This document shows positions 7,605-15,368 of a DNA stretch of 64,000 nt, piece after piece (position 1 is the first letter of the stretch; each line of letters opens with the position of its first letter). The DNA is taken from positions 186,001 to 250,000 of the forward strand of contig JACKIB010000006.1 of assembly GCA_020638695.1 (NCBI GenBank). Reading direction: 5' to 3'. Both the position numbers and the translations under genes were made by a program. A model generated the notes under the pieces. That model had not been told where the DNA came from and searched no databases. It saw only the letters and a program-made list of their open reading frames with translations. The DNA comes from Planctomycetota bacterium (GTDB taxonomy: Bacteria; Planctomycetota; UBA1135; UBA2386).

Positions 7605-10600
7605 TCACTCGGTGGCGAGCTGTTGCAGCGACTCGTCGGTGCGCGACAAATCGATCTCGAGTTGTGCGAGAGTGCCGCGTTCGCGTTCGACCACGTCCGC
7701 CGGCGCCTTGGCCAGGAAGCCCGGGTTGTCGAGCTTCTTGCGCAGCGCACCGAGCTGGCCCTCCAGTTTGGCTCGCTGCTTCTGCAGCTTTGCGATCTCC
7801 TTCGAGACGTCGATGACATCGAGAATGTGGATCTCCGCATCGGCGCACATGACGGTTGCTGCGGCATGTGGTTTTCCGGCCGGCTCGAAATCGATCGTCG
7901 CGGCGTTCGCCAGGTGGACCAAGTGGTCGCGGCCGGCTTCCAGGTGAGCGCGGGTTGTCGCGCCAGCGCGAATTTGCAGATCGAGCGGGCGTGACGGCGG
8001 CACGCCGTTACTCTGCCGCACCTCGCGGATCTTGCGCACCGCGTCCTGGATCAACGCGAAGCGTTCCTCGAGTGCTGCATCCTGCCACGCCTCGGTCGGT
8101 GTTGGCCAGGTTGCGTGCACCAGGAGTTCGCTGTGCGGTAGTGCTCTGTCGATGCCGCGCACCGGAGCTTGCGCGCCGAGCCGCTCCCAGATCGCCTCCG
8201 AGATGAACGGGACGAACGGGTGGCAGAGGCGCAGCGTCTGATCGAGCACCGCGGCGAGCACTTGTCGCGCAGCGGCGGCGGCATTCGGGTCGCGTAGCCG
8301 CGGCTTGCTCAGCTCGACGTACCAGTCGCAGAAGTCGTTCCAGAAGAAGTCGCGCACCGCACTCAGCGCGGCGGACGGGTTGTAGCGTTCCAGCTGCTGC
8401 TGCACGCCCGCGATCGCGTTGCCGAGGCGCGACAGGATCCATCGATCGCTGATGTCGAGCTGCTCGGCGCCGAGTGGTGTGAACTCGACATCGCCGAGGT
8501 TCATCAACGCGAACCTGGCCGAGTTCCACAGCTTGTTGCAGAACGCGCGGCCGATCTCGAACCGTTCGCTCGACAGCTTGGCTGGCGGCACCCCGGAGTC
8601 CTTCATCGTGCCCAGCACGTCGAACTCCTTGCCGGTGTCCGGGCACAGGTAGGTGAACACCGTGCTGCCGTGCTTGGCGGTCGCGAGGTCGATGGATTTT
8701 CCGGTGAACGGTGACACCGCGTGCACCGGCAACCGCACGTCCTGCGTGCCCGTCTGCAGCTCGCACATGACGTAGCGCATCGCGTCTGCGCCGTAGCCTT
8801 CGATGATGTCGACGGGGTCGATGCCGTTGCCCCGCGACTTGCTCATCTTCTTGCCTTTGCCGTCCTGGATGTTGGCGTGGATGAAGCAGTCGACGAACGG
8901 CACGTCGCCGAGGTTGTACAACCCCATGATCACCATGCGTGCGACCCACAGCGTGATGATGTCGCGCGCCGTCACCAGACACGATCCGGGGTAGTAGTAA
9001 TCGAGAGCGTCGGTGAGCGAACTCTGACCCGGGAGGATCGGGGCGTTGCTCGGATCCGGCCAACCCAGCGTACTGTGCGGCCACAGCGCGCTACTGAACC
9101 ACGTGTCGAGCACGTCCTCGTCGGCGGTCAGCCCGACGCTGCCGAGCAGCCCGGCCACCGCATCCTCGGATCCCTTGTCGCGGAAGCACAGCTGCAGCTC
9201 CAGGCGAGTATCGGGTGGCAACTCGCCGCGCCCGAGGAGCTCCAGAGCGTTCGTCGGGGTGAGGCAGCGGTCGTCGGGCAGCACGATCCACGCCCACACG
9301 TCGTCGCGCTGCTGGTGTTGGCGCAGCAGGGCCTCCATGGCCGCGAGCTGCTGCGCGGTCCAGGTGCCGGTCCACACCGGGATGCGATGGCCCCACCAAA
9401 GCTGACGGCTGATACACCAGTCGCGCTTCTCCCCCAGCCAGCTGCGGTACAGCCCGCCGTAGCGCTCCGAGTCGGGGTGGAACGTGAGGTTGCGTCCGGT
9501 GTTCGAATGCCACTGCGGATCGGTGGCGTCGATCGCGGCCTGCGCCAATCCGGGCGCCGTGAACTCGTTCGGCGTGCCTCGGCCGAGCGTGACCCCGCCG
9601 TCGAGGTCGCCCATGCGCACGAACCACTGCCGGGAGATCAGCGGTTCGATGATGGTCCCGCTGCGGTCGGAGTGCTCGATCTCGATCTCGCGGTCTTCGA
9701 TCCGCTCGACCAGACCGGCGGCTTGCAGGTCGGCAACCACCTTCTGGCGCGCAGCGAAACGGTCCATACCGGCGTAGGCACCGCCGGCGTCGTTCACCGT
9801 GCCGTCCTCGGCGAGCACGGTGATGCAGCCGATACGCTCCTTGTGCCGCTGCCACACCTCGTAGTCGTTGGGGTCGTGGGCCGGCGTGATCTTCACACAG
9901 CCGCTGCCGAGCCCTGGCTTGGCCCACTCGTCGCACAGGATCGGAATCGGTCGCTGCTGCAACGGCAGCAGCACCTGGCGCCCGGCTGCGGCCATGCTCG
10001 CGATGGTGGTGAGCAGAGGTTCGTGGCTGGCTTGTCGGTCGCGCAACGCGGCGAGTTCGGCCTCGACTGCGCCGCGCTCCTTGTCCGGTGCCGCGGCGAG
10101 CTTCTCTTCGGCCTTGGTGATCAGTCGCCGCAGTTCGCCAGCCGGGTCGGGATGGCACGCGACCGCAGTATCGCCCAGCATCGTCTCCGGGCGGGTGGTC
10201 GCCACCGTGATATGGGTCGGCTCACCGGGGGCCGGATCGATCACCGGATAGCGCAGGTGGTAGAAGTGGGCCTGCACCGTCTCGCGCTTGAGCTCGTCGT
10301 CCGACACCGCGGTGCGCAACTCGCAGTCCCAGTTGACCATCCGCGCGCCCTTGTAGATCAGCCCGTCGCGGAACATCGAGAAGAACGTGTGGCGCACCGC
10401 GCGCGCACACACTTCGTCCATCGTGAACCGTTGGCGATCCCAGTCGCACGAGCAGCCCATCGCCTGTTGCTGCCGGACGATGCGCTGCTGGTATTCGTCC
10501 TTCCACGCCCAGATGCGCGCGACCAGTGCATCACGGCCCAGGTCGTGGCGGGTCTTGCCCTCGAGCTTCTTGAGGCGCGTCTCGACGACTGCCTGGGTGG

Positions 10601-10865
10601 CGATCCCGGCGTGGTCGGTGCCCGCCATCCACAGCGTGTTGTCGCCGAGCATCCGGTGCCAGCGAATCAGCAGGTCCTGCATCACGTTGTCGATCGCGTG
10701 GCCCATGTGCAGCGCGCCGGTGACGTTGGGCAGCGGCATCATGACCACGTAGCGGTTGTCGCGCTGGTCAGGGGTCGCGGCAAACGCCTTGGCGGCGAGC
10801 CACCGCGCGCTGATCGTCGGTTCGATCGCGGCGGGGTCGTAGAGCTTGGCCAGTTCTTCGGACAT
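7605..10865 (-). CDS. valS: Valine--tRNA ligase
   Basis: A 1,086-residue class I aminoacyl-tRNA synthetase that charges tRNA-Val with valine in the cytoplasm. Seen: HMGH (residues 53-56) in the PLPNVTGALHMGH motif, MAGTDHAGIATQ, an editing domain containing TTRPETMLGDTAVACHPD and ITPAHDPNDYEV, KKMSKSRGNGIDP near residue 670, and a C-terminal coiled coil (KEIAKLQKQRAKLEGQLGALRKKL) typical of bacterial ValRS. It is longer than the usual about 880-950 residues; two insertions are evident, one in the editing domain (an EAELAALRDRQ helix) and one after KMSKS (VHAVSPFTGKSIDLATAKHG...CPDTGKEFDVLG). Upstream, 187 bp separate it from the RNase HII-like gene, including a 15-bp-stem hairpin. Confidence 0.97.
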   Translation of the reverse strand: MSEELAKLYDPAAIEPTISARWLAAKAFAATPDQRDNRYVVMMPLPNVTGALHMGHAIDNVMQDLLIRWHRMLGDNTLWMAGTDHAGIATQAVVETRLKKLEGKTRHDLGRDALVARIWAWKDEYQQRIVRQQQAMGCSCDWDRQRFTMDEVCARAVRHTFFSMFRDGLIYKGARMVNWDCELRTAVSDDELKRETVQAHFYHLRYPVIDPAPGEPTHITVATTRPETMLGDTAVACHPDPAGELRRLITKAEEKLAAAPDKERGAVEAELAALRDRQASHEPLLTTIASMAAAGRQVLLPLQQRPIPILCDEWAKPGLGSGCVKITPAHDPNDYEVWQRHKERIGCITVLAEDGTVNDAGGAYAGMDRFAARQKVVADLQAAGLVERIEDREIEIEHSDRSGTIIEPLISRQWFVRMGDLDGGVTLGRGTPNEFTAPGLAQAAIDATDPQWHSNTGRNLTFHPDSERYGGLYRSWLGEKRDWCISRQLWWGHRIPVWTGTWTAQQLAAMEALLRQHQQRDDVWAWIVLPDDRCLTPTNALELLGRGELPPDTRLELQLCFRDKGSEDAVAGLLGSVGLTADEDVLDTWFSSALWPHSTLGWPDPSNAPILPGQSSLTDALDYYYPGSCLVTARDIITLWVARMVIMGLYNLGDVPFVDCFIHANIQDGKGKKMSKSRGNGIDPVDIIEGYGADAMRYVMCELQTGTQDVRLPVHAVSPFTGKSIDLATAKHGSTVFTYLCPDTGKEFDVLGTMKDSGVPPAKLSSERFEIGRAFCNKLWNSARFALMNLGDVEFTPLGAEQLDISDRWILSRLGNAIAGVQQQLERYNPSAALSAVRDFFWNDFCDWYVELSKPRLRDPNAAAAARQVLAAVLDQTLRLCHPFVPFISEAIWERLGAQAPVRGIDRALPHSELLVHATWPTPTEAWQDAALEERFALIQDAVRKIREVRQSNGVPPSRPLDLQIRAGATTRAHLEAGRDHLVHLANAATIDFEPAGKPHAAATVMCADAEIHILDVIDVSKEIAKLQKQRAKLEGQLGALRKKLDNPGFLAKAPADVVERERGTLAQLEIDLSRTDESLQQLATE

Positions 10866-11011
10866 CGGAGCCGGAGTGGACCGGACCCGGTGGCCGAGTG
10901 CAAGCGCCGGAGGTCGGTCCGGGCCGGAGCCTGCGCCGCAGACGACGAGCCATGAGATCCGCGCCTTCCGGCCCCCGTCTTCCCACTCACCACTCTGTGG
11001 CGCGGATTCCC

Positions 11012-11054
11012 AGTGCCCCTCGTCCGAAGTTCGCAGCTCCGGACGCGGGGCACT
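11012..11054 (-). terminator. Hairpin at the 3' end of the RNase HII-like gene
   Basis: AGTGCCCCTCGTCCG (11012-11026) pairs with CGGACGCGGGGCACT (11040-11054) with one mismatch across a 13-nt loop. It overlaps the last bases of the minus-strand gene. There is no T-tract, so a processing or mRNA-stability role is equally possible. Confidence 0.4.
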
Positions 11055-12060
11055 AGCGACAGCGAACCAGCCGATCGACCGGAAACCCGGGGCTCTCGAT
11101 CAGCTGCGCGACGTCCTGCAGGAAGCGGTTGCCGTCCACGTAGTAGCCGGCGGTGCGCTGCAGGCCGGGAAGCCGGTCCGCGAACCAGCTGTTGAGGGCG
11201 ACCATCATGAGCTCGCGCACGTACTTGGCCGCACAGCTGGCCAACGCGGTGGGGAACGAACGTTCCTCGCCGCGCTCGGCGAAGGTGATCCGCACCCGGT
11301 GTGCACCCGTGTGCACGGTGTAGCTCGACGCCCGTGCCTGTTCCGCGACCAACTCGATCCTGTGGGGGGCGAGTCGTCGCCGCAGCGCCGGTAGGTAGTG
11401 GATGCGGCCGCCGCAGCGGTCGGCGACCACGTGGGCGTTCCCCGGCAACGCCTCAAGAATGCTCGTGATCACGTCAGAATAGACCGCGAAGTGGGTATCG
11501 GACTTGTTGCCGGTGGTCGCGATCGAGGCGTTGAACTCGGCGACGTCCATCGGGCGGATCGCCAGGTGCAGGAGTTCGACCGAGTTCTGCTTCATCTCGC
11601 GGCCCAGGAGGTGGGCGAACAGTTCCAGTTGGTCGCGGTCGTTGGCTTGTGGCAGCGGGAGGTCGAGCGCCTCGTACCACGGGCATCGGCGGAGCGCGTC
11701 GAGGTCGGCATCGCACTGGCGGAGCAGCGCGCCCAGGTGTGGCGGGATCGATCCGTGCATCGCGGACCAGAAGGCGAGCACGGTGCGTTCGAGGCGTTGG
11801 AACCCGTGGGGACCGCTGTGCACCTTCTTGCTGTCGGCGACGCGGACCTTGCGCGGGTCGTTTCCGGTCCGGGCCACCTTGCGGCGCAGCAGCCGCCAGG
11901 GATCGCCGCCGGTCGGCCCGGACAGCGCGACTCCGGCGACTACCAGCGGGCCCAGCACCGGGCCCAGGCCTGCCTCGTCGATTCCCGCGAGCAGCCCGGG
12001 CGCCGCGTCCTGCTCGGACGGGCCGGGCTCCGGTGGCATGGCCGAGTCGGCTCCGTGCAT
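11053..12060 (-). CDS. Divergent RNase HII-like protein
   Basis: A 335-residue protein with the RNase H-fold signature GIDEAGLGPVLGPLVVAGV (Asp28, Glu29), corresponding to the DEAG motif of RNase HII/HIII, which removes ribonucleotides from RNA-DNA hybrids. A later VVADRCGGRIHYLP block may carry the third acidic residue, and a FPTALASCAAKYVRELMM helix follows. RNase HII is usually about 200-230 residues, and the middle (CDADLDALRRCPWYEALDLPLP) is not part of the standard family, so this is a divergent or planctomycete-specific branch. An ATG at the eighth codon is an alternative start. Activity is inferred from the DEAG motif alone. The gene diverges from the pseudo-receiver gene at 12148. 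Confidence 0.65.
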   Translation of the reverse strand: MHGADSAMPPEPGPSEQDAAPGLLAGIDEAGLGPVLGPLVVAGVALSGPTGGDPWRLLRRKVARTGNDPRKVRVADSKKVHSGPHGFQRLERTVLAFWSAMHGSIPPHLGALLRQCDADLDALRRCPWYEALDLPLPQANDRDQLELFAHLLGREMKQNSVELLHLAIRPMDVAEFNASIATTGNKSDTHFAVYSDVITSILEALPGNAHVVADRCGGRIHYLPALRRRLAPHRIELVAEQARASSYTVHTGAHRVRITFAERGEERSFPTALASCAAKYVRELMMVALNSWFADRLPGLQRTAGYYVDGNRFLQDVAQLIESPGFPVDRLVRCR

Positions 12061-12147
12061 CGCAGTTCTTTACCGCAGCTCGGCTCCTGGTCGATAGAGA
12101 GCAGCAGAAGCGACGCCGACCCGGCGACTTTTTCGCCGACCAGAGCC

Positions 12148-12525
12148 ATGGACATTCTGCTGATCACCTCGGAGAACCTCCTGCGGGACCAGATCAAGGT
12201 CGGGTTGCAGCAGTTCTCCGAGTTTCGCGTGACTTGCGGGCAGAGCTTCCCGGGGGTGAACATGCTGCACACCACCCGTTTCGACTACGTGTTCCTCGAG
12301 TTGGGGCACACCGCACAGGATTGCCTGACCCTTCTCAAGCACTTGCGTTCGTTCGACCAGGAAGTCGAGGTGGTGGCGATCGCGGAGTCCCGGGCGATCA
12401 AGGACCTGGCTCGGGAAAAGGGCCGCTACGGGATCAGCGCGTTCCTCCAGGCGCCGATCGACACCAACGAGTTCTTCCGCCTGGTCGCACGCCTGCGCGC
12501 CCGGCGCGAGGAATCGACGGTGTGA
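12148..12525 (+). CDS. Pseudo-receiver (response-regulator-like) protein
   Basis: A 125-residue stand-alone receiver-fold protein: MDILLITSENLLRDQIKVGL begins like a REC domain and FDYVFLELGHTAQDCLTLLKHL occupies the phosphorylation loop. The phospho-acceptor Asp is Glu51, the N-terminal acidic pair is absent, and the conserved Lys loop reads FLQAPID. It therefore probably cannot be phosphorylated and acts as a constitutive or protein-binding pseudo-receiver. No output domain follows. A small hairpin (CGGCGA/TCGCCG, 12122-12138) sits just before the ATG. Partner unknown. Confidence 0.7.
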   Translation: MDILLITSENLLRDQIKVGLQQFSEFRVTCGQSFPGVNMLHTTRFDYVFLELGHTAQDCLTLLKHLRSFDQEVEVVAIAESRAIKDLAREKGRYGISAFLQAPIDTNEFFRLVARLRARREESTV

Positions 12526-12774
12526 TCGAAGCTCTGCGCACATTGTCCGCGTAGCGTAACACCACCGCGGATCTGGCCGAGGGAGGTGGGCGGCGCCCGG
12601 GGCGGTAGCCCCGAGGCGTCCGTGCGGCTACGATTCGACATGACTCCGGCGCCCCTTGTCAGGCGTGTGTGCGCCGCCGCCGGAGGATCGGTGCGCCGTC
12701 GCCAACGCGGGCTCCGCCCGCTGCGAAACGCGGCGCAAAGTGGGTCATCCCACCAATCTTCCCCAGATCTCTCC

Positions 12775-14083
12775 ATGCTCAACAACACTCTGTCCCTGTT
12801 GTTTGCTGGCCTCTGCGCCACATCCCTCGTCGCCCAGGCGGGCCCTGGCTTCGTCGATCAGGACCTGACCACTCCCGGCATCCAGCCGTTCAAAGCAAAG
12901 CACCTACTTCACCTCGTCGACGACCGGCACCGGTCCGTCGCTGGGCAAGATCACCTTGCCGGCGCCGATCTTCTCGGCCGCCGGTGGCACCGTGAACCAG
13001 TGCAGCTTGGGCAAGTCCGGCATCGGCGGTCTGGCTGCCGGTGAGTTCCATATGTGCATGACGGTGACCAACCTGAGCACCTTCTACGGTGGTGCAGGCG
13101 GTCAGGACGTCATCATGGGGAAGGTGAGCTGGGCGAGCGGCAGCCCGGTGTTCACGCCCAACACCATGGCGAACAACCTCAACACCACGGGGAACGTGTT
13201 CGGCATGATGATCGACACCAAGAACGGCAACTACGCCTCGGTGGACTGGCCGACCGGCCCGATGCTCGCCTACCGCGCCGCCAACGTGCTGCCGTTCGAC
13301 GCCCCGGTGGCGATCACCGGCGCGACCGGGCCGTACGTCGACCCCGCCGTCGCCTACGTCGATGACAAGCTGGTGCTGTTCTGGATCGTCGGCCTCGACG
13401 TGCACATGGCGCCGCTGAGCACCACGATCACGGGTGGCAAGCTCACCGCGGCCAGCGTCGGCACCAGCACGGCGGTGATCTCGATCGGCAACCAATCGCA
13501 CTCGCCGACCCCGCTGCCGGACTCCACCGGCAACGTCATGGGCTTCTGGTTCGCGTCGCTGGTCGGCTCCGACAGCGACATGCACTTCAAGTCGATGCTG
13601 CCGAGCACCACGGCCCACACGAAGTGCTGGGACACCACCGGCTGGCTCAACAACGGTGGCGTGGCCGGCGGCCACTTCCTGTGTGCGGACAGCGGCATCA
13701 GCTACGCCGCGCTGCAGGAAGGTGAGGGCTACTTCATGATGTCGAACACCGACATCGATACCACCACCGCCGCCCCGCTGAAGATCCGCATCGCGGGCCT
13801 GACCGGGACCCCGAGCATCTGCTCGTCGACCATGGGCATCTCCCTGAAGACCGCGCTACCCGTGGCGCTCCCGGGGCTGCTCGGCGAGTTCGCGCTGGAC
13901 ACCACCATTCTGCTGCTCATCGGTGGCCCGACCATCACGACCAAGGACGAGGTCGCGGAGCTCAGCCTGCCGTCGAACGCCGGCTTGAAGGGGCTCAGCC
14001 TCGCCGTCCAGGCGGTCATCAACCCGACCGACCCGGGCCTGACCGCGTCGTTCACCAGCACGATCAACCCGGCGTTCAAGTAG
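12775..14083 (+). CDS. Secreted protein with an apparent frameshift after the signal peptide
   Basis: An ATG at 12775 gives a signal peptide (MLNNTLSLLFAGLCATSLVA) followed by GPGFVDQDLTTPGIQPFKAK, after which that frame degenerates. The frame one base later then reads smoothly from about 12899 (STYFTSSTTGTGPSLGKITL) to the stop at 14083 for about 390 residues. The two halves look like one gene broken by a single-base indel in the CAAAGCAAAGC stretch at 12891-12901. The mature part is rich in Thr, Gly and Asn with strand-like periodicity, paired Cys (NQCSLGKSGIGG...HMCM; HTKCWD...HFLCAD) and a conserved GYFMMSNTDID motif; function unknown. It may be a pseudogene, a sequencing error, or recoded. 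The 249 bp upstream hold nothing I recognise. Confidence 0.6.
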
Positions 14084-14095
14084 CGCGAGGTACGC

Positions 14096-14117
14096 GGCCC
14101 GGGCGACAGTCCGGGCC
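14096..14117 (+). terminator. Hairpin downstream of the frameshifted secreted-protein gene
   Basis: GGCCCGG (14096-14102) and CCGGGCC (14111-14117) form a 7-bp GC stem with an 8-nt loop, 12 bases after the stop. No T-tract follows. Confidence 0.4.
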
Positions 14118-14195
14118 CGAGCAACGCGCGGCCCGTCACCCCGAGCGAGGGGCGCGCGTGTCCGCGTGACTTCCCGCGGCTCCCGGAGGAGCCGC

Positions 14196-15068
14196 ATGGC
14201 GAGGCACTGCGGGTGTCGTCGAGTCGACGGCTCTGCTACCGTGCTGCGGGTGACGGTCTCGGTGTATCTCGAATCGCGGTACCGCAAGCTGGAGCGCGGT
14301 TTGCCGCAGACAGTGTTGTTCTGCCCGGTGTGCAAGGGCAATCGGCGGCGCGCACGTTCATGCTCCCGATGCGAGGGTTTCGGCAAGCTGTCGAAGGACT
14401 CGGTGCAGGAGCTGATCGCCCGCTGCGTTCTCCCCCGGCTCGGTGCCCGGCAGGGGAAGTTCCACGGTGCGGGGCGCGAAGACGTCGACGTGCTGATGCT
14501 CGGCCGTGGGCGGCCGTTCGTGTTCGAAGTCGTCGGCGCCCACCGTGAGTTCGACCTGGCCGAGCTCGACCGGCAGCTCGCCGAGCGGTTGGCTGGCCGC
14601 GTCGAGTTGGCGCCGCTCCGCGTCGTGGGCCGGGACCGGGTGGTGTTCTGGAAGGAATCCCACTTCGAGAAGATCTACCGGCTCGAGGTCGCGGCTGCCG
14701 AGCCGCTGGCGTCGCACCACCTCGAACACGTGCAGACGCGGATCGGGACGGTGATCGATGTGCGGCAGCGCACTCCCCAGCGCGTTGCACACCGTCGTGC
14801 GGACCTCGACCGCATGCGTCAGGTCGAAGTGCTGCGGCTGGCACAGGCCGCTCCGGACACGCTCGAAGTCGAGATCCGGTGTTCGCACGGCACCTACGTC
14901 AAGGAGTGGGTCAGCGGCGACGACGGTCGGTCGGAACCGTCGCTTGCCGATCTGCTCGGCGTGGCGTGTCGCTGTGCCGTGCTGGACGTGTTGGAGATCC
15001 TCACCGACTCGCAGGCGCCGGCGAGTAGCGAACGGACGGCCCCGCACACCGCCGCAGGCGAACCATGA
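14196..15068 (+). CDS. Pus10-type tRNA pseudouridine synthase (compact)
   Basis: A 290-residue protein with the Pus10 catalytic signature. Seen in order: a zinc-ribbon-like FCPVCKGN...SCSRCEGFGKLS with two CxxC pairs, SVQELIARCVLPRLGARQGKFHGAGREDVDVLMLGRGRPF with Asp96 and Asp98 of the catalytic loop, QRTPQRVAHRRADL, and the C-terminal CSHGTYVKEWVSGDDGRSEPSLADLLG block. Pus10 makes pseudouridine 54/55 in tRNA of archaea and eukaryotes; bacteria normally use TruB. This protein is much shorter than archaeal Pus10 and lacks the N-terminal THUMP-containing region; the usual Arg of GREDVDVR is Leu. The ATG at 14196 has GGAGGAG upstream; GTG codons at 14241 or 14250 are alternatives. Its stop overlaps the next start (ATGA). 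Confidence 0.85.
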   Translation: MARHCGCRRVDGSATVLRVTVSVYLESRYRKLERGLPQTVLFCPVCKGNRRRARSCSRCEGFGKLSKDSVQELIARCVLPRLGARQGKFHGAGREDVDVLMLGRGRPFVFEVVGAHREFDLAELDRQLAERLAGRVELAPLRVVGRDRVVFWKESHFEKIYRLEVAAAEPLASHHLEHVQTRIGTVIDVRQRTPQRVAHRRADLDRMRQVEVLRLAQAAPDTLEVEIRCSHGTYVKEWVSGDDGRSEPSLADLLGVACRCAVLDVLEILTDSQAPASSERTAPHTAAGEP

Positions 15069-15364
15069 CGGAGCAACGACTGAGCGACGCACGGATCGCC
15101 GAGGAGCTCGGCGCGCTGCCGGGCTGGGCGTTCGACGGCGGCAAGCTGCACCGTGCCTTTCGGTTTTCCGACTTCCGCGCCGCGTTCGCATTCATGACTC
15201 GCGTGGCACTCGCTGCCGAGGCAGCCAACCACCATCCCGAGTGGCGAAACGTCTACAGCTCGGTCGAGGTGTGGCTGACCACCCACGATGCCGGGGGGGT
15301 GACCGCGCGTGACTTCGAGCTCGCCCGTGAGATCTCCGCCGCCGTTGCACCGTGCGGCGGGTGA
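15065..15364 (+). CDS. phhB: Pterin-4a-carbinolamine dehydratase
   Basis: A 99-residue protein of normal length for the PCD/DCoH family, which dehydrates 4a-hydroxytetrahydrobiopterin formed by aromatic amino acid hydroxylases and may have moonlighting roles. The catalytic signature is visible in AAEAANHHPEWRNVYSSVEVWLTTHDAGGVTARDFELA (the HHP...H and T.D...D positions). Its ATG overlaps the stop of the Pus10 gene by four bases, so it is translationally coupled to it. No aromatic amino acid hydroxylase is nearby, so the physiological substrate is unclear. Confidence 0.92.
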   Translation: MTEQRLSDARIAEELGALPGWAFDGGKLHRAFRFSDFRAAFAFMTRVALAAEAANHHPEWRNVYSSVEVWLTTHDAGGVTARDFELAREISAAVAPCGG

Positions 15365-15368
15365 TCCT

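Noticed and set aside
8721..10955. 744-codon frame antisense to valS
   Set aside because: Shadow of valS codon usage; His/Val/Arg-rich with no domain.
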